NCBI GenBank assembly: GCA_947168585.1
Contig: CAMVMK010000003.1
Span: 35,111 to 99,110, forward strand
Length of the DNA: 64,000 nucleotides
DNA from: an uncultured Fretibacterium sp.
GTDB taxonomy: Bacteria; Synergistota; Synergistia; Synergistales; Aminobacteriaceae
Direction: 5' to 3'
Shown here piece by piece: positions 62,213 to 64,000 of this stretch. A program made the translations under genes and the position numbers. Every line of letters begins with the position of its first letter. Position 1 is the first letter of the stretch. The notes below the pieces were generated by a model. It worked only from the letters and a program-made list of their open reading frames with translations. It was not told the DNA's origin and made no database searches.

Positions 62213-62335
62213 ATGAAGTGGCTGAACCTCACAATCAAAATGCTGCACCTCGTTGCCGTAGCAGGCACGTATGCAGCAATTTTTGAAATTCTTCTTAAAG
62301 CTCTTCGCGCGGTGTTATCCTTCTTGGGATATTAA
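62213..62335 (+). CDS. Small hydrophobic protein, 40 residues
   Basis: ATG at 62213, eight bases after AAAGGAGG, the strongest ribosome-binding site in the area. The product begins MKWLNLTIKMLHLVAVAG and ends VLSFLGY: a single amphipathic or membrane-spanning helix with a few lysines and one Glu, no cysteine. The unit has its own leader and a following hairpin. Size and composition resemble small membrane peptides such as type I toxins or regulatory micropeptides, but I recognise no family and see no obvious antisense RNA promoter. Moderate confidence that it is translated. Confidence 0.5.
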   Translation: MKWLNLTIKMLHLVAVAGTYAAIFEILLKALRAVLSFLGY

Positions 62336-62381
62336 CTTTGCCTGAGTGGGACTGACATTCCCGCTTTGGCACTTTTGTAAT

Positions 62382-62413
62382 AACGTCGCTCTTCCCCGTC
62401 GTGGCGATGTTTT
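62382..62413 (+). terminator. Weak terminator after the 40-codon ORF
   Basis: AACGTCGC (62382-62389) pairs, with one G-U, with GCGATGTT (62404-62411), followed by TTAATT. A GGGA/TCCC hairpin lies just before it. Confidence 0.45.
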
Positions 62414-62442
62414 AATTATACACTACAGGGAGCAATATACAC

Positions 62443-62979
62443 ATGAAAAAAATTTTTATAATTTTACTCATTGTCATCTGCATGACGGAAATAAAAGCTG
62501 AAGCACTTTCAAACAGTTCCGAAGCATTTTTTTCTCTGCCGTTCGGACATACTTTTACACGTACTCAAAAAAGAATGGAAAAAAGCGGCGCAAAAGTTTT
62601 AACTCCGCGAAAAGATTCATTAACTATGGAAGGTTTTTTTGAGGGTTATCCGGCTACGTTCGTGTTTGGATTTTATAAAAATAAAGTTTTAAGTTCAAAG
62701 GCCGTTTATCTTCAAAGCATGGGCAACGCAGAATATGACAGAAATTTTTACGAGGCTTTTCAAAAGGGCTTAAATGCTTCTTACGGTTCGACAAGCACTG
62801 CGCCGTCAGCAAATACACGAAACTCAAAAAAAGTTATTCTCCGAAATGTTTGGACTCCCGACCGTTACAGAACTATAACTTTGACTTATAACTCCGAAGC
62901 TTCAAAAAGATTTCCCGGAAAATCATTAAGCGATAAATTTATAAGCGTAATTTATAAGACAAGCAAATGGGATAAATAA
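62443..62979 (+). CDS. Secreted protein of unknown function
   Basis: 178 residues with a signal peptide (about 1-20). The mature part begins SSEAFFSLPFGHTFTRTQKRM, a pattern seen in small secreted proteins with a PFG-x-shF-like start, and has YDRNFYEAFQKGL and RTITLTYNSEA later. The family is not recognised. The ATG follows GGGAG. It is separated from the small ORF upstream by a hairpin and has no partner downstream on this strand. Confidence 0.8.
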   Translation: MKKIFIILLIVICMTEIKAEALSNSSEAFFSLPFGHTFTRTQKRMEKSGAKVLTPRKDSLTMEGFFEGYPATFVFGFYKNKVLSSKAVYLQSMGNAEYDRNFYEAFQKGLNASYGSTSTAPSANTRNSKKVILRNVWTPDRYRTITLTYNSEASKRFPGKSLSDKFISVIYKTSKWDK

Positions 62980-63148
62980 ATCAGGCGTAAATATCAATGA
63001 ACACAACTTAATCTAAGTTACTCATGAAAAATTTTTCCTTAAATTTGACACCGTAATTCACTATGCAGGAAAAACGGTCCGGATGATTTTCACGAAATTG
63101 TCAGGGGAACTTGTCTCGAAGAATTTTGAAAAGTTTGTTCATTAATTT

Positions 63149-63808
63149 TTAAGAAATTTTTTCTTCAAGCTGAAGAATTTCAGAATTTTCTTCCGCCAAT
63201 AAAGCCGGTCTTTCAGCTTCAATGAAATTTATTTCGGCCTGCATACCTGTTGAAGCTACGACTGACGTTAAAATTTTTCTGGCGTTCTCGTCCGAGTGAG
63301 CCAAAATACCGTTTTCAACAGAATGAATTTTTACTTTTTCTAAATCTGCTTCAACTTCGCGGTTTTGATCTTCTAATTTAACACTCGTGAAAATTCCCGC
63401 GCTCTGGTCATAAATTTCAAAACTGTGAACATCGGCATAAACGTCAAGAATTTCGCTTCTCGGCAAAGTTATTTGAACTCTGTCAGTGCCGTAACGTTCT
63501 GAAACCTGAGCTTTTGAAAGATCGCAGCCGCAGACAATAGTTCCGCAATATTTCATCATAAATTTCCGTGTCGTTCCCGGAAAATTCATATTTATAAAAG
63601 GAATTTTTTTCCCGTCCTCAAAAGTTATTATAGATTGAAAACTCTCACGTATTGTCGCAAGTTCGCTGACGTTTTGAATACCGGCTAAAATTGTCGCTCT
63701 TACAGAACGGTTTTGATTAATTGCAGGCGTTTTTCTGCGCGTGAATAAAAATACGTTGAGCGTTATTGAAATTACAAGTGCTAAAGTTACTGCGATTGCG
63801 GCTCCCAA
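63149..63808 (-). CDS. DUF4230-family membrane-anchored protein
   Basis: 219 residues with one N-terminal membrane segment (about 4-22, LALVISITLNVFLF) and a soluble domain outside. SVRATILAGIQNVSELATIRESF and KYCGTIVCGCDLSKAQV, then ITLPRSEILDVYADVHSFEIYDQ, match the DUF4230 pattern (short beta-rich domain with a predicted transport- or envelope-linked role). Function unknown. It stands alone between 62979 and the window edge region. Confidence 0.85.
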   Translation of the reverse strand: MGAAIAVTLALVISITLNVFLFTRRKTPAINQNRSVRATILAGIQNVSELATIRESFQSIITFEDGKKIPFINMNFPGTTRKFMMKYCGTIVCGCDLSKAQVSERYGTDRVQITLPRSEILDVYADVHSFEIYDQSAGIFTSVKLEDQNREVEADLEKVKIHSVENGILAHSDENARKILTSVVASTGMQAEINFIEAERPALLAEENSEILQLEEKIS

Positions 63809-63875
63809 AATTTTTCCTCCGTTAAAAAAAATTCTTAATATTAGGTAATTATAATATAGACTTTGGAAATAAATA

Positions 63876-63899
63876 AAAAAAGGGGAATTGCTCCCCCTT
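63876..63899 (-). terminator. Terminator of a minus-strand gene entering from the right edge
   Basis: AAGGGG (63880-63885) pairs with CCCCTT (63894-63899); on the minus strand a run of seven T follows. Confidence 0.65.
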
Positions 63900-63914
63900 A
63901 TGTGCCCGATAAAA

Positions 63915-64000
63915 TTATTTTTTCTTCACGATTAACGCTGCGCACGCTAGACAGTGTCGTCATAATATATTAAGCCACATGAACATCGCGCCTATCTGCA
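63915..64000 (-). other. Possible 3' end of a gene beyond the window edge
   Basis: A minus-strand frame ends LACAALIVKKK then TAA at 63915, just before the terminator at 63876. That frame is interrupted by a TGA about 15 codons upstream, so the reading is uncertain. I see no complete gene. Confidence 0.25.

Larger units (their letters stand above)
62053..62442. other. 390-base region holding a small ORF unit
   Basis: Contains AT-rich upstream sequence with GATAAAAT near 62119, a GC-richer leader, the 40-codon ORF at 62213-62335 and a hairpin at 62382-62413, before the next gene. Confidence 0.5.

Noticed and set aside
62980..63148. Small gene or RNA between the secreted unknown and the DUF4230 gene
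   Set aside because: No start codon with a ribosome-binding site, no stable hairpin and no promoter pair could be found.

Overview
The window is AT-rich, gene-dense bacterial DNA. It most likely comes from a strictly anaerobic member of the Synergistota. The best evidence is the large surface protein at 54892-57036. It ends in a Ser/Gly-rich stretch, a GGC-x-AG motif, a hydrophobic segment and a basic tail, the layout of the Synergist-CTERM sorting signal. A B12-dependent class II ribonucleotide reductase, a TRAP-type binding protein and the absence of respiratory-chain operons fit an anaerobe. Assignment below phylum is inference.

Layout. 1-8630: five tandem secreted type-B carboxylesterases on the minus strand, the last one cut by the window edge. 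9024-13619: pgk, tpiA, a secreted unknown and an odd solute-binding protein. 13754-16255: nrdJ. 16292-17901: a membrane glycosyltransferase-like gene split by a poly-G tract. 18032-19880: cysK and cysE. 19835-22246: an MBOAT O-acyltransferase and its SGNH partner, preceded by a pentanucleotide repeat. 22679-30133: a proton-pumping-type membrane subunit, MATE exporter, TRAP binding protein, acetolactate decarboxylase and nucleobase permease. 30252-30825: six tRNA genes followed by a broken integrase. 31222-39686: SYLF protein, EAL regulator with hisG/hisZ, a secreted amidohydrolase, ispE, ilvE and mgtC. 39870-41589: a stranded pair of phage replication genes. 41870-42768: a sugar methyltransferase split by a poly-G tract. 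42841-49863: hflK/hflC around a GDSL hydrolase, a second MATE, a WhiA homologue, a fucosyltransferase-like enzyme with an in-frame poly-G tract, and a KDG-type sugar kinase. 49973-54593: miaB, purB, galU and a sugar-nucleotide epimerase. 54892-57036: the surface protein. 57116-64000: nth, a Lon-like protease, a TPR protein, secreted unknowns and a possible small-membrane-protein gene.

The most interesting pattern is a set of simple-sequence tracts at cell-surface genes. G8/G9 tracts split a glycosyltransferase-like gene and a sugar O-methyltransferase. A G9 tract is in frame in a fucosyltransferase-like gene. A G8 tract fills the -35/-10 spacer of the surface-protein promoter. A (GTGCT)9 array abuts the -10 of the MBOAT gene. 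Together they look like a multi-locus phase-variation system acting on surface glycans and a surface protein. Three on/off states can be read from the sequence. A second pattern is a heptamer-like repeat related to GTTAGGA / GTGAGGG found at many gene 3' ends. There it forms terminator hairpins and often supplies the last codons and stop codon of the upstream protein.
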